Source: Actinobacillus capsulatus DSM 19761 (lineage in GTDB: Bacteria > Pseudomonadota > Gammaproteobacteria > Enterobacterales > Pasteurellaceae). Taken from it: a stretch of DNA of 64,000 nucleotides. The stretch is from contig NZ_KB893935.1 of NCBI RefSeq assembly GCF_000374285.1, positions 62,001 through 126,000 on the forward strand. Reading direction: 5' to 3'. A program made the translations under genes and the position numbers. Every line of letters starts with the position of its first letter. Positions within the stretch are counted from its first letter, which is position 1. This document shows positions 33,994 through 41,700 of the stretch, in pieces. The notes below the pieces were generated by a model, which made no database searches, had not been told where the DNA came from, and worked only from the letters and a program-made list of their open reading frames with translations.

Positions 33994-34922
33994 TGAATTT
34001 AATTATTTGCCATACCCCTTTACAGGTGCTTGTGGCGGAAAAAATTATGCAGAAATACCCAGAACAGGAATTTTTCGGCATCATGTTTACTTTTGAATCT
34101 TATAATAATCATAAGTTTCAGAATTATTGGGCTCGATTTAGCAAGTTTTGCAAAGAGGCTTTTTTATTTAGCTATCCAAAGTCCGGCAAGCTGAACTTAT
34201 TAATCGCACTATTGCGTGCTAAGCAAAAAGTAAAAAATTTAAATGTTGAAAAATTATTTGTAGCAAGTATTGATGATCAATTGGTGCAATTAATTTGCAG
34301 TACGGTGAGCTTTAAGCAGCTACATACATTTGATGACGGTACGGCAAATATCGTACCGAATAGTATTTATTATCAAGATTCTCCGAAAACATTAAAGCGT
34401 AAAATGGTGAATTGTTTATTAGGAAATCGCTATAGCACTCAAACCTTGAGAGCATTATCGAATAAACATTATACGATATATCCGAATTTACCGAACATTA
34501 TTGAGAATGTTGAAGCGGTTTCTTTTGCAAAATTAACGCCAAATCAGACCGCTTGTCAGCACGAACCAATTAAGTTATTACTTGGCCAGCCGCTTTTTGA
34601 TGATGCCAAGGAAAATATTGCGTTGGCAGAGCGAGTTATTCAACAATTTGGGATTACGGCGTATTTACCTCATCCTCGAGAACGCTATCATTTGACTGGA
34701 GTTGAATACATCAATACGGATTTAATTTTTGAAGATTATATTTACCAAGCTGCGAACGAACAGAAATATATTATCTATACTTATTTTAGTGGTGCGGTAT
34801 TGAATGTAATGAATCATCGGAATATTGAAGTGATTTCAATTCGACCACCATTAAATAATCCTGTGTACTTAGCTTGTTATGATTTATTTGATCAAGTTGG
34901 TATTAATATTATTGATATTTAA
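33993..34922 (+). CDS. GT52 family glycosyltransferase, likely sialyltransferase
   Basis: This 309-residue protein resembles GT52 family enzymes such as H. influenzae LsgB/SiaA and Lst sialyltransferases, which add sialic acid from CMP-sialic acid to lipooligosaccharide. Landmarks are the N-terminal IICHTPLQVLVAEKI (4-18), FDDGTANI (113-120), GQPLFDD and YLPHPRE (224-230). It is cytoplasmic, without membrane segments. The neighbouring neu genes support CMP-sialic acid as donor. An inverted pair of uptake-signal cores lies inside the gene (34513-34556), encoding residues about 174-188. Linkage and acceptor are unknown. It overlaps wzx by one base and ends 3 bases before the next start. Confidence 0.82.
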   Translation: MNLIICHTPLQVLVAEKIMQKYPEQEFFGIMFTFESYNNHKFQNYWARFSKFCKEAFLFSYPKSGKLNLLIALLRAKQKVKNLNVEKLFVASIDDQLVQLICSTVSFKQLHTFDDGTANIVPNSIYYQDSPKTLKRKMVNCLLGNRYSTQTLRALSNKHYTIYPNLPNIIENVEAVSFAKLTPNQTACQHEPIKLLLGQPLFDDAKENIALAERVIQQFGITAYLPHPRERYHLTGVEYINTDLIFEDYIYQAANEQKYIIYTYFSGAVLNVMNHRNIEVISIRPPLNNPVYLACYDLFDQVGINIIDI

Positions 34923-34925
34923 ACA

Positions 34926-35696
34926 ATGAAAAAATATTTAATTTCTTTAGCAAAAGATAGTGCGCGCCGCGAACTGTTTTTTTCTCAACCGGATACAGCG
35001 GATTTTCAAGTATTTGATGCAATCAATACGATGTCGCTTGAATGGCAAGAACTTGCACAAAAATATGATTTAACCAAATTTGAGCAACGCTATCAGCGTA
35101 AAGCCACCAAAGGTGAGGTCGGTTGTACATTTAGTCATTTGGGGGTGTATCAACAAATTATCAACGATGAAAGTATTGCCGAACAAGAATATTGTTTAGT
35201 ATGCGAAGATGATGCACTCTTTAATCAAGATTTTCAATCTACGTTAGATAAGTTGGTTCAGCAAGATTTTGCAGCAGATATTATTTTGGTTGGTCAATCT
35301 AAAATTTTAAGTTTTGAAGATCTGTTGTTGGAAATTGAATTCCCTACAACTTTTAAGCAGCAAATGAAAGTGATTGAGAAGACAGCTTATCGTTTTGCCT
35401 ATCCTTATAGAAATTATTATGCAGGTACGGTTGCTTATTTAATCAAAAAATCCAGTGCTAGAAAATTGTTAACAACGGGGGCATTACCGTTTTGGTTAGC
35501 GGATGATTTTATTTTATTTGAGCAACAGTGGGGATTGGATATTTTTGTGGTTCGCCCTTTAATGGCAATTGAAAATCCGGTCTTAACCAGTAATTTGGAA
35601 GGCGCAAGAGCTTCGCAGCGACAAGCTACTTTTAAGAAAATTTTAAAATATCCGCTGAAAAAATTATTAGCAATTAAACGTAACGCTTTTAATTAG
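34926..35696 (+). CDS. GT25 family glycosyltransferase
   Basis: This 256-residue protein matches glycosyltransferase family 25, which includes many beta-galactosyltransferases of Haemophilus and Neisseria lipooligosaccharide. The N-terminus KYLISLAKDSARRE (3-16) is typical, as are GEVGCTFSH (63-71), the EDD metal-binding motif in CLVCEDDALF (94-96) and YAGTVAYLIKKSSARKL. Sugar and linkage are not deducible. It sits 3 bases after the GT52 gene and 7 bases before the polymerase gene, in one transcription unit. Confidence 0.85.
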   Translation: MKKYLISLAKDSARRELFFSQPDTADFQVFDAINTMSLEWQELAQKYDLTKFEQRYQRKATKGEVGCTFSHLGVYQQIINDESIAEQEYCLVCEDDALFNQDFQSTLDKLVQQDFAADIILVGQSKILSFEDLLLEIEFPTTFKQQMKVIEKTAYRFAYPYRNYYAGTVAYLIKKSSARKLLTTGALPFWLADDFILFEQQWGLDIFVVRPLMAIENPVLTSNLEGARASQRQATFKKILKYPLKKLLAIKRNAFN

Positions 35697-35703
35697 AGAA
35701 AAT

Positions 35704-36894
35704 ATGAGCGTATTAATTAATTTGTTTTATATCTATGATCCATGGGTAATGCACTTTATTCGAATGGCATTTGTAGCAGGGGCATTTTCCTGTGTATTAC
35801 TTGCTTATCGTTGGTACCAAAAACGAATTGACGGTATTCGAGTACCGATCGATAGTATTGCGGTAATTTTTGCATTAATTGCATTATCAGCAGTGCCTCT
35901 TCTGATTAACGGTACGAAAGATTTTTCCGTATTGATTATGTATTCGAAAACCTTGATTTTATTTAGTTTCGGGGTTGTAATTTATAATCTGCTTTATAGC
36001 CGTGCCGATAAGCAGAATCAACTGGTTAACGATCTAAAATGGGGGATTGGAACACAAGCGCTTATTGGTGTTTTGGGTTTAACCGGAATCGCTATTTTTT
36101 CGGACATCGCTTTAGGTACAAACATGAGTTTGTTTTTACCTAAATTTAGAGGATCAGAGCAAGAGTATCGCTTATATAACATTACTTCCGCTGCCTTTTT
36201 CCAATTAAGCGCTTTTTATTTAATGCTGCTTAATTTTCTGTTGGCGTACAATGCGAAACACAATAATATGCACGGTGTTTTCGTGTTATTGATTTTATTT
36301 ATTGGGGTGATCTCCGGACGGACATTTTTTACTTTTTCAGTACTAAGTATCTTGTTGTATTTTAAGTGGCGTTACCTCCCTTATCTGTTGCTCTTTGTTG
36401 CAATTGTATTGGGATTAGCGATTTATTTGCCTGAACATCCTTATGTTGCACATGCCTTAGAACCGGTGATTAATATTTTATCCGGTGCGGATCGAGTCAG
36501 TTCTTCGACCGATACTTTGGTGAATAAGCATTTATTTTTACCGGAGATTAAACAGATTTTGATGGGCGATGGTTATTACTATACGCCAGAGTTACATTAT
36601 TATGGTGGCTCGGACTCTGGTTTTATTCGCCAAACATTATATGGTGGACTGGGCTATGTATTGGTTTGCTTTGCCTTTATGGCTTATTTTGTCAAGCGTA
36701 TTGCGGATAACTGGTTTGATGGAAGTTGGAAATTTACGCTTTCTACACTGTTTATTCTGAGTGTTTTAAATATTAAAGCTGATACTTATGCTTATCCGGG
36801 CATTATGTTAGTGCTACTTATGTTTTTATCGTTATTTGGCGATAAAGGTAAACAGCTCGTATTGTTAAAAAGAAAAGATGGAAAAAATGTTTAG
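35704..36894 (+). CDS. wzy: Wzy-like polysaccharide polymerase (O-antigen ligase superfamily)
   Basis: This 396-residue membrane protein has about ten to twelve hydrophobic segments and one long soluble loop (about 240-310, with DRVSSSTDTLVNKHLFLPEIKQ as landmark), the layout expected of Wzy polymerases. The loop's arginine and the GDGYYY-GGSDSGFIRQTLYGG region are in the place where related proteins carry catalytic residues. Sequence conservation in this family is poor, so the call rests on topology and position beside wzx and transferases. It overlaps the next gene by 17 bases. A ligase role is possible but less likely. Confidence 0.72.
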   Translation: MSVLINLFYIYDPWVMHFIRMAFVAGAFSCVLLAYRWYQKRIDGIRVPIDSIAVIFALIALSAVPLLINGTKDFSVLIMYSKTLILFSFGVVIYNLLYSRADKQNQLVNDLKWGIGTQALIGVLGLTGIAIFSDIALGTNMSLFLPKFRGSEQEYRLYNITSAAFFQLSAFYLMLLNFLLAYNAKHNNMHGVFVLLILFIGVISGRTFFTFSVLSILLYFKWRYLPYLLLFVAIVLGLAIYLPEHPYVAHALEPVINILSGADRVSSSTDTLVNKHLFLPEIKQILMGDGYYYTPELHYYGGSDSGFIRQTLYGGLGYVLVCFAFMAYFVKRIADNWFDGSWKFTLSTLFILSVLNIKADTYAYPGIMLVLLMFLSLFGDKGKQLVLLKRKDGKNV

Positions 36895-37768
36895 TATTAT
36901 TGTGCCGTCTTATAATCGTGCGAATGAAATTCCGGCATTGCTAGCTAGTCTTGAGCAGCAGACGAAAAAGAATTTTGAAGTGATTATTGTGGATGATTGC
37001 TCTACACAAGCGGTCGTAATTGAGCAAAATTTTACATTTCCGGTCACAGTAATTCGTAATGAAACGAATAAAGGGGCGGCAGGCAGTCGTAATGTTGGGG
37101 CGGAACAAGCCAATTATGAATGGTTGTTATTCCTTGATGATGATGATCGTTTTGCTTCGCAAAAATGTGAAGTGCTTGCTCAAGTTCTGGCACAACACCC
37201 TCAAGCGAATTTTGTCTATCATCCGGCCGAGTGTGTGATGGTAAATGAGGGATTCAGTTATGTAACCAAACCGTTTCCTCCGGAAAAGTTGAATTTAGAT
37301 GCAATGTTGCTTGCCAATAAAATTGGTGGAATGCCGATGTTTGGTATCAAAAAATCATTCTTTTTTGAATTGGGCGGTTTAGCTACGGATTTGAAATCGT
37401 TGGAAGATTATGAGTTTGTGCTGAAATTAGTCTCGAGCTCAAACTTTACGCCGGTCTTTGTGGAGCAACCTCTCAGTGTTTGTGGTTTCCACACTAAGCG
37501 TTCCAGTGTTTCGACTAATACGACGAATACCGAATTGGCATTAGCTGCAATTCGCCAAAAATATGTGAAAACGGATGCGCAAGCAGCAAATTTTGATATG
37601 AATTCGCTGTATATTTTATCTTACCCTTGTGCGATGAATCTTTCCCGCCAAGCGGCAAGTTATTATTGGCAAATGTTCAAACGTAGTCACAGCTTGAAAC
37701 ATTTAATTATCGCAATGGTTACGTTTATCTCGCCAAAATTGGCAATTAATATGAAAAGGTTTATTTAA
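36878..37768 (+). CDS. GT2 family glycosyltransferase
   Basis: This 296-residue cytoplasmic GT-A enzyme begins with SIIVPSYNRANEIPALLASL and has VDDCST (38-43), NKGAAGSRNVG and the metal-binding run LDDDDRF (DDDD 87-90). The middle contains GGLATDLKSLEDYEFVLKL, the usual acceptor-side ED motif. Donor and acceptor are unknown. It overlaps the polymerase gene by 17 bases and the next gene by one base. An uptake-signal core (ACAAGCGGTCG, near 37008) lies in the coding sequence. Confidence 0.87.
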   Translation: MEKMFSIIVPSYNRANEIPALLASLEQQTKKNFEVIIVDDCSTQAVVIEQNFTFPVTVIRNETNKGAAGSRNVGAEQANYEWLLFLDDDDRFASQKCEVLAQVLAQHPQANFVYHPAECVMVNEGFSYVTKPFPPEKLNLDAMLLANKIGGMPMFGIKKSFFFELGGLATDLKSLEDYEFVLKLVSSSNFTPVFVEQPLSVCGFHTKRSSVSTNTTNTELALAAIRQKYVKTDAQAANFDMNSLYILSYPCAMNLSRQAASYYWQMFKRSHSLKHLIIAMVTFISPKLAINMKRFI

Positions 37769-38568
37769 TGAAATTCTCTGTTTTAATGTCTTTGTATTTC
37801 AAAGAAAATCCGCAGTTTTTAAGAGAATGTTTTGAAAGCTTAAAAGCACAAGCTCGACCGGCAGATGAAATCGTGGTGTTATTTGACGGAAAAGTCACTC
37901 CGGAGCTGGATGCGATTGTGGTGGAATATGAGCAACAATTGCCAATTAAAGTGGTGCGTTTTGAGCAAAATCGTGGTTTAGGTAAAACGCTTAATGACGG
38001 TTTGAATTATTGCTCGCACGAATGGGTTTTCCGTATGGATACCGATGATATTTGTTTGCCGGAACGTTTTGAAAAACAAGTGGCTTTTATCGAACAAAAT
38101 CCGGATATGGTTATTTTTGGCGGGCAAATCGCTGAATTTGGTGAGAATATTAGAGATATTGTTGCTTACCGAAATGTACCGACCAAAGCGGAAGACATTG
38201 TCAAATTTACCCGCTTGCGTTGCCCGTTTAATCATATGACGGTTGCTTATAAAAAATCAGCAGTTCAGGCGTGCGGCGGTTATCAAGATTTACAAGAAGA
38301 CTATAATCTTTGGGTAAAAATGGTGGCAAACGGCAATAACGTGGCGAACTTAGCCGATTTATTAGTATATGCTCGAGTAGGCAACGGTATGGTAAGCCGT
38401 CGTCACGGTTGGAATTATTTCAAAAGCGAATGGCGTTTAATGAAGCTAAAAAATGAATGTAAAATTCACGATCCGTTAACCGGATTCGCAATTTTCTTAA
38501 TGCGAGGTTTACCAAGAATTTTACCGCTTGGCGCATTAAAAGCAATTTACAGCTTAACTCGTAAATAA
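37768..38568 (+). CDS. GT2 family glycosyltransferase (AmsE-like)
   Basis: This 266-residue cytoplasmic transferase has the GT2 start FSVLMSLYFKENPQFLRECF (landmark, 3-22), NRGLGKTLNDGLNYC, the DTDD motif (91-94) and QEDYNLWVKM. Its pattern resembles AmsE-type transferases of exopolysaccharide and lipooligosaccharide clusters. It is the last gene of the glycan operon and is followed by a strong terminator. With the other transferases it gives four sugar additions, one of them sialic acid, consistent with a short repeat unit. Confidence 0.86.
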   Translation: MKFSVLMSLYFKENPQFLRECFESLKAQARPADEIVVLFDGKVTPELDAIVVEYEQQLPIKVVRFEQNRGLGKTLNDGLNYCSHEWVFRMDTDDICLPERFEKQVAFIEQNPDMVIFGGQIAEFGENIRDIVAYRNVPTKAEDIVKFTRLRCPFNHMTVAYKKSAVQACGGYQDLQEDYNLWVKMVANGNNVANLADLLVYARVGNGMVSRRHGWNYFKSEWRLMKLKNECKIHDPLTGFAIFLMRGLPRILPLGALKAIYSLTRK

Positions 38569-38572
38569 GTAA

Positions 38573-38604
38573 AAGGCGTATCGAATGATACGCCTTAATT
38601 TTTT
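38573..38604. terminator. bidirectional terminator closing the glycan locus
   Basis: AAGGCGTATC and GATACGCCTT form a perfect 10-base stem around GAAT, with AATTTTTT after it. It serves the glycan operon (+) and msrA (-). Confidence 0.87.
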
Positions 38605-39109
38605 ATTGATTACGTAGAATCTCATTCATTAATTGTAAATCAATATGGCAATAACCGTTCGGGTTCTTATCTAAATAATCTTGATGATATTCTTCCGCTG
38701 GGAAATAATGTTCAAGTTTCGTATTTTCTACCGCAAGCGGCTCTGCATATTGTGCTTGTAAATCGGCAAGCGCTTGATTGATAATCGGAATATCCTGCGC
38801 ATCAACATAATAAATCCCGGTACGATATTGAATTCCTTTATCCTCTCCTTGTTGATTCACACTCACCGGATCAATCACTTTAAAATAGTAATCTAGTAAT
38901 TTTGCTAAGCTGATTTTATTCGCATCATAAGTTACTTTGACCACTTCCGCATGACCGCTACCGGCACACACTTCTTGATAAGTCGGGTTTTCAGTATTGC
39001 CGTTTGCATAACCTGATTGTGCATCAATCACGCCATTAATGCGTTGCATAAATGCTTCGGTCCCCCAAAAGCACCCGCCGGCCAAATAAATTTCTCGAAT
39101 GTTCGTCAT
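38603..39109 (-). CDS. msrA: MsrA, peptide methionine sulfoxide reductase
   Basis: This 168-residue enzyme repairs oxidised methionine (S-sulfoxide) in proteins. The catalytic motif GCFWGTEAFM (12-21, reactive Cys13) is present, along with GYANGNTENPTYQEVCAGSGHAEVV (landmark), the substrate-binding EYHQDYL and a C-terminal YCHIDL. It is a single-domain MsrA without MsrB fusion and without a signal peptide, so cytoplasmic. GGGAGAAACAT precedes the ATG. Confidence 0.95.
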   Translation of the reverse strand: MTNIREIYLAGGCFWGTEAFMQRINGVIDAQSGYANGNTENPTYQEVCAGSGHAEVVKVTYDANKISLAKLLDYYFKVIDPVSVNQQGEDKGIQYRTGIYYVDAQDIPIINQALADLQAQYAEPLAVENTKLEHYFPAEEYHQDYLDKNPNGYCHIDLQLMNEILRNQ

Positions 39110-39197
39110 ATGTTTCTCCCAATTTTGGTAAAAATTTTGCGGAATTAGACCGCTTATATTAAGTATTCATAGCATATAGTGATTTATTGTCAAGATG

Positions 39198-39629
39198 TTA
39201 GTTTTTCTTAGTACTATAGATGTTTTTAGAGGAGCTAAACCGAGAGAAGGGGAAACGATAAATGATTAGGGCACAGAGGACAAAAAAACATTCCATTGCT
39301 TTTAACCAATTGAGTTGTTCCTCTAAGATGATGATACCAAGTAATAAGGTCCAAACCGGTTCAAGAATCATAATAAATGCTCCTTCACCGAAATATTCGC
39401 TGTGCATTAAGCCTAATAACCATAGTATCAGATAGATTGTATAGCATAGTCCAACAGAACAAGCACTAATAATTTGTCGACTAGAGAGTATTCTTAATTT
39501 TTTATAAGCAAGGGGTAGAAAAATTAAAAATGCTAAGAAAAATCTTGCTCCAATAAATTCGATTGGAGGAAATTCAACTAATGAAAATTTAGAGAAAAAC
39601 CATCCTGACGCAGTAATTAACGTCACCAA
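39198..39629 (-). pseudogene. truncated EamA family transporter gene
   Basis: The 143-residue frame encodes only about half of an EamA/DMT permease. It starts near VTLITASGWFFSKFSLVEFPP, which corresponds to the first membrane segment of the family, and shows EPVWTLLLGIIILEEQL, the typical fourth-to-fifth-segment motif. After that it ends in FPFSRFSSSKNIYSTKKN, unlike the family. The second EamA repeat is missing. No ATG with a ribosome site is found: codons upstream (SRRNYFIL) continue the similarity but lead to a stop. A remnant shortened at its 3' end next to msrA is the simplest reading; a half-size functional permease is possible. Confidence 0.65.
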
Positions 39630-39674
39630 AATAAAATAATTTCGCCTCGATATTTTCTAAGCATAGTATACTTC

Positions 39675-39718
39675 CAATAAAAAAGCCTAATGAAATATTT
39701 TATATCTCGTTAGGCTTA
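39675..39718 (-). terminator. uxuA terminator
   Basis: On the minus strand AAGCCTAA pairs with TTAGGCTT across a 19-base AT-rich loop, followed by TTTTTTATTGG. It closes the uxuA-end operon. Confidence 0.68.
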
Positions 39719-39730
39719 AATTAACTAAAA

Positions 39731-40915
39731 TTATTTTTCAAAATAAACTTTTTTCAATGCAAGTTCTAACCCACGGAACTCGGCTAAACCACGTAAACGT
39801 CCGATAGCTGAATATCCCGGATTAGTTTTTTTATGGAGGTCATCTAACATTTGATGCCCATGATCCGGACGCATAGGGATTAAACGTGAATCTCCGTTAG
39901 CTTTACGACGGTATTCTTCATCCAATAAGGTTTTAACAACTCCGAACATATCAACATCACCAGCTAAATGATCTGCCTCGTGGAAACTTAACGGGTTTTC
40001 TTCTCGTTGAGTCGCACGTAAGTGAGCAAAGTAGATCCGGTCAGCAAAGCGTTTTGTCATCTCTACAAGATCATTATCAGGACGAACACCATAAGAGCCT
40101 GTACACATAGTAAAACCGTTTGCCGATAATGGTTGAGTATCGACGTACCATTGCATATCTTCAATTGTAGAAATAATACGTGGTAATCCTAAAATCGGGC
40201 GAGGAGGATCATCAGGATGAACCGCCATCTTAACCCCAACTTCTTGAGCAACCGGAATAATTTCATTGAGGAAATAAGCTAAGTGAGTGCGGAAAATTTC
40301 CGGAGTAATTCCATTGTAACGATCTAGCTGTGCTTGAAACTCTTCTAACGTATAGCCTTCTTCAGCACCTGGCAAGCCGGCAATGATATTTTTTGTTAGC
40401 GTTGCAATATCTTCATCGGTCATATTATCAAAATAGGCTTTTGCCTGTTGACGTTCTGATTCAGTATAAGTATTTTCTGCATCCGGACGTTTTAAAATAT
40501 GTAATTCAAAGGCGGCAAACGCAATATGATCAAAGCGAAGTGCTTTTGAACCGTCAGCTACTTCGTAAGCCAAATCCGTACGAGTCCAATCTAAAACAGG
40601 CATAAAGTTATAACATACCGTATCAATGCCACAATCAGCGAGATTACGCAGAGTTTGTTTATAGTTATCAATCCACTCTTGATAATTTCCTGTCTGAGTT
40701 TTTATTTCTTCGTGTACCGGTACACTTTCCACAACGGACCATACTAATCCGGCCGCTTCAATAATATCTTTGCGTTTTTGTATTTCTTCTACCGTCCAAA
40801 TTTGTCCGTTCGGAATATGGTGTAAAGCCGTTACAATGCTGGTTGCACCAGCTTGACGAACATCAGAAAGGGATACCGGGTCATTAGGACCATACCAACG
40901 CCATGCTTGTTCCAT
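39731..40915 (-). CDS. uxuA: UxuA, D-mannonate dehydratase
   Basis: This 394-residue enzyme dehydrates D-mannonate to 2-keto-3-deoxygluconate in glucuronate breakdown. It matches UxuA throughout: [23 protein letters not shown] (landmark, 2-24), VYN-type [42 protein letters not shown]-type [13 protein letters not shown], and [12 protein letters not shown] near the C-terminus. Its length equals E. coli UxuA (394). TAAGGAG lies before the ATG. It is the last gene of the minus-strand operon, after the UxuR-type regulator. Confidence 0.96.
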   Translation of the reverse strand: MEQAWRWYGPNDPVSLSDVRQAGATSIVTALHHIPNGQIWTVEEIQKRKDIIEAAGLVWSVVESVPVHEEIKTQTGNYQEWIDNYKQTLRNLADCGIDTVCYNFMPVLDWTRTDLAYEVADGSKALRFDHIAFAAFELHILKRPDAENTYTESERQQAKAYFDNMTDEDIATLTKNIIAGLPGAEEGYTLEEFQAQLDRYNGITPEIFRTHLAYFLNEIIPVAQEVGVKMAVHPDDPPRPILGLPRIISTIEDMQWYVDTQPLSANGFTMCTGSYGVRPDNDLVEMTKRFADRIYFAHLRATQREENPLSFHEADHLAGDVDMFGVVKTLLDEEYRRKANGDSRLIPMRPDHGHQMLDDLHKKTNPGYSAIGRLRGLAEFRGLELALKKVYFEK

Positions 40916-40942
40916 AAGAAACTCCTTAATCTTAATTATGGT

Positions 40943-41698
40943 TTAAAGACCGACAGCAACAGGATTCACATTAAATAAAAAACCGTCAAAATTAGGATCT
41001 TCTATATCGGATAATTCGAATAGTTTTTGTTTAACGTTTTCTAAATGTTGCCACATTGCTTTTTTAGCAAGAGCAGGGTCTTTACGTTGAATGCTATTTA
41101 AAATATTTTCGTGATCTTTTAGCCATTTACGACGATATTTTTGATCACTAATATGTGTGTGTAAGCCTTTCCACATTGAATTTGTTCGGTATTTCCATAA
41201 TTCCTTTTGCATTTTGATCAACACTTCATTTTGTGTAATTTCAGCAATAGCACTATGGAATTCTTCATCAGCGGAATAGTCTTCATCATTTTGTTCTAGA
41301 GTAATGCGTTCTTGATTCAAAATTTCTTTTAATCTTAATACGTCATTTCTATTCGCTTGAATAGCAGCAAATTCGGCAATACTACTTTCTAATAGCTGTC
41401 TAGCCTGTAGTAATTCGAATGGACCAACATCTTCATATTCATAAATGGCATCATTCTGTGCTTCGGAGAGTGGTTGACGGATAACATAAACACCAGAACC
41501 TTTCCGAACGGAAACTAGATTTTCCAATTCCAACATAATGATTGCTTCACGAATGACTGTTCGGCTTACATTTAATTTTTCTGCAAGATCTCGTTCAGGA
41601 GGCAATCGTTCACCGACTTGGTAAACACCGTCAATTAATTCTTGTTTTAAAATTGAACCAATTTTTTTATATGAACGTAAATCTGCATTTGTTGTCAT
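40943..41698 (-). CDS. uxuR: UxuR/ExuR-type GntR family regulator
   Basis: This 251-residue transcription factor has an N-terminal winged-helix GntR domain (about 10-75; ERLPPERDLAEKLNVSRTVIREAIIMLE as landmark) and a C-terminal FadR/FCD ligand-binding domain with metal-site histidines (in EEFHSAIAEITQNEVL and KDHENILNSIQRKD). It belongs to the UxuR/ExuR group that represses uronate genes until a pathway sugar acid binds. It is encoded 2 bases after the GH31 stop codon. A matching TTGGT-AA-ACCAA palindrome lies between the two divergent operons. Confidence 0.9.
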   Translation of the reverse strand: MTTNADLRSYKKIGSILKQELIDGVYQVGERLPPERDLAEKLNVSRTVIREAIIMLELENLVSVRKGSGVYVIRQPLSEAQNDAIYEYEDVGPFELLQARQLLESSIAEFAAIQANRNDVLRLKEILNQERITLEQNDEDYSADEEFHSAIAEITQNEVLIKMQKELWKYRTNSMWKGLHTHISDQKYRRKWLKDHENILNSIQRKDPALAKKAMWQHLENVKQKLFELSDIEDPNFDGFLFNVNPVAVGL

Positions 41699-41700
41699 TT

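Noticed and set aside
28565-38568. Group 2 capsule locus
   Set aside because: No capsule export genes (kpsM/T-like, cpxABCD) or processive polysialyltransferase are present; Wzx and Wzy-like genes point to a repeat-unit pathway.
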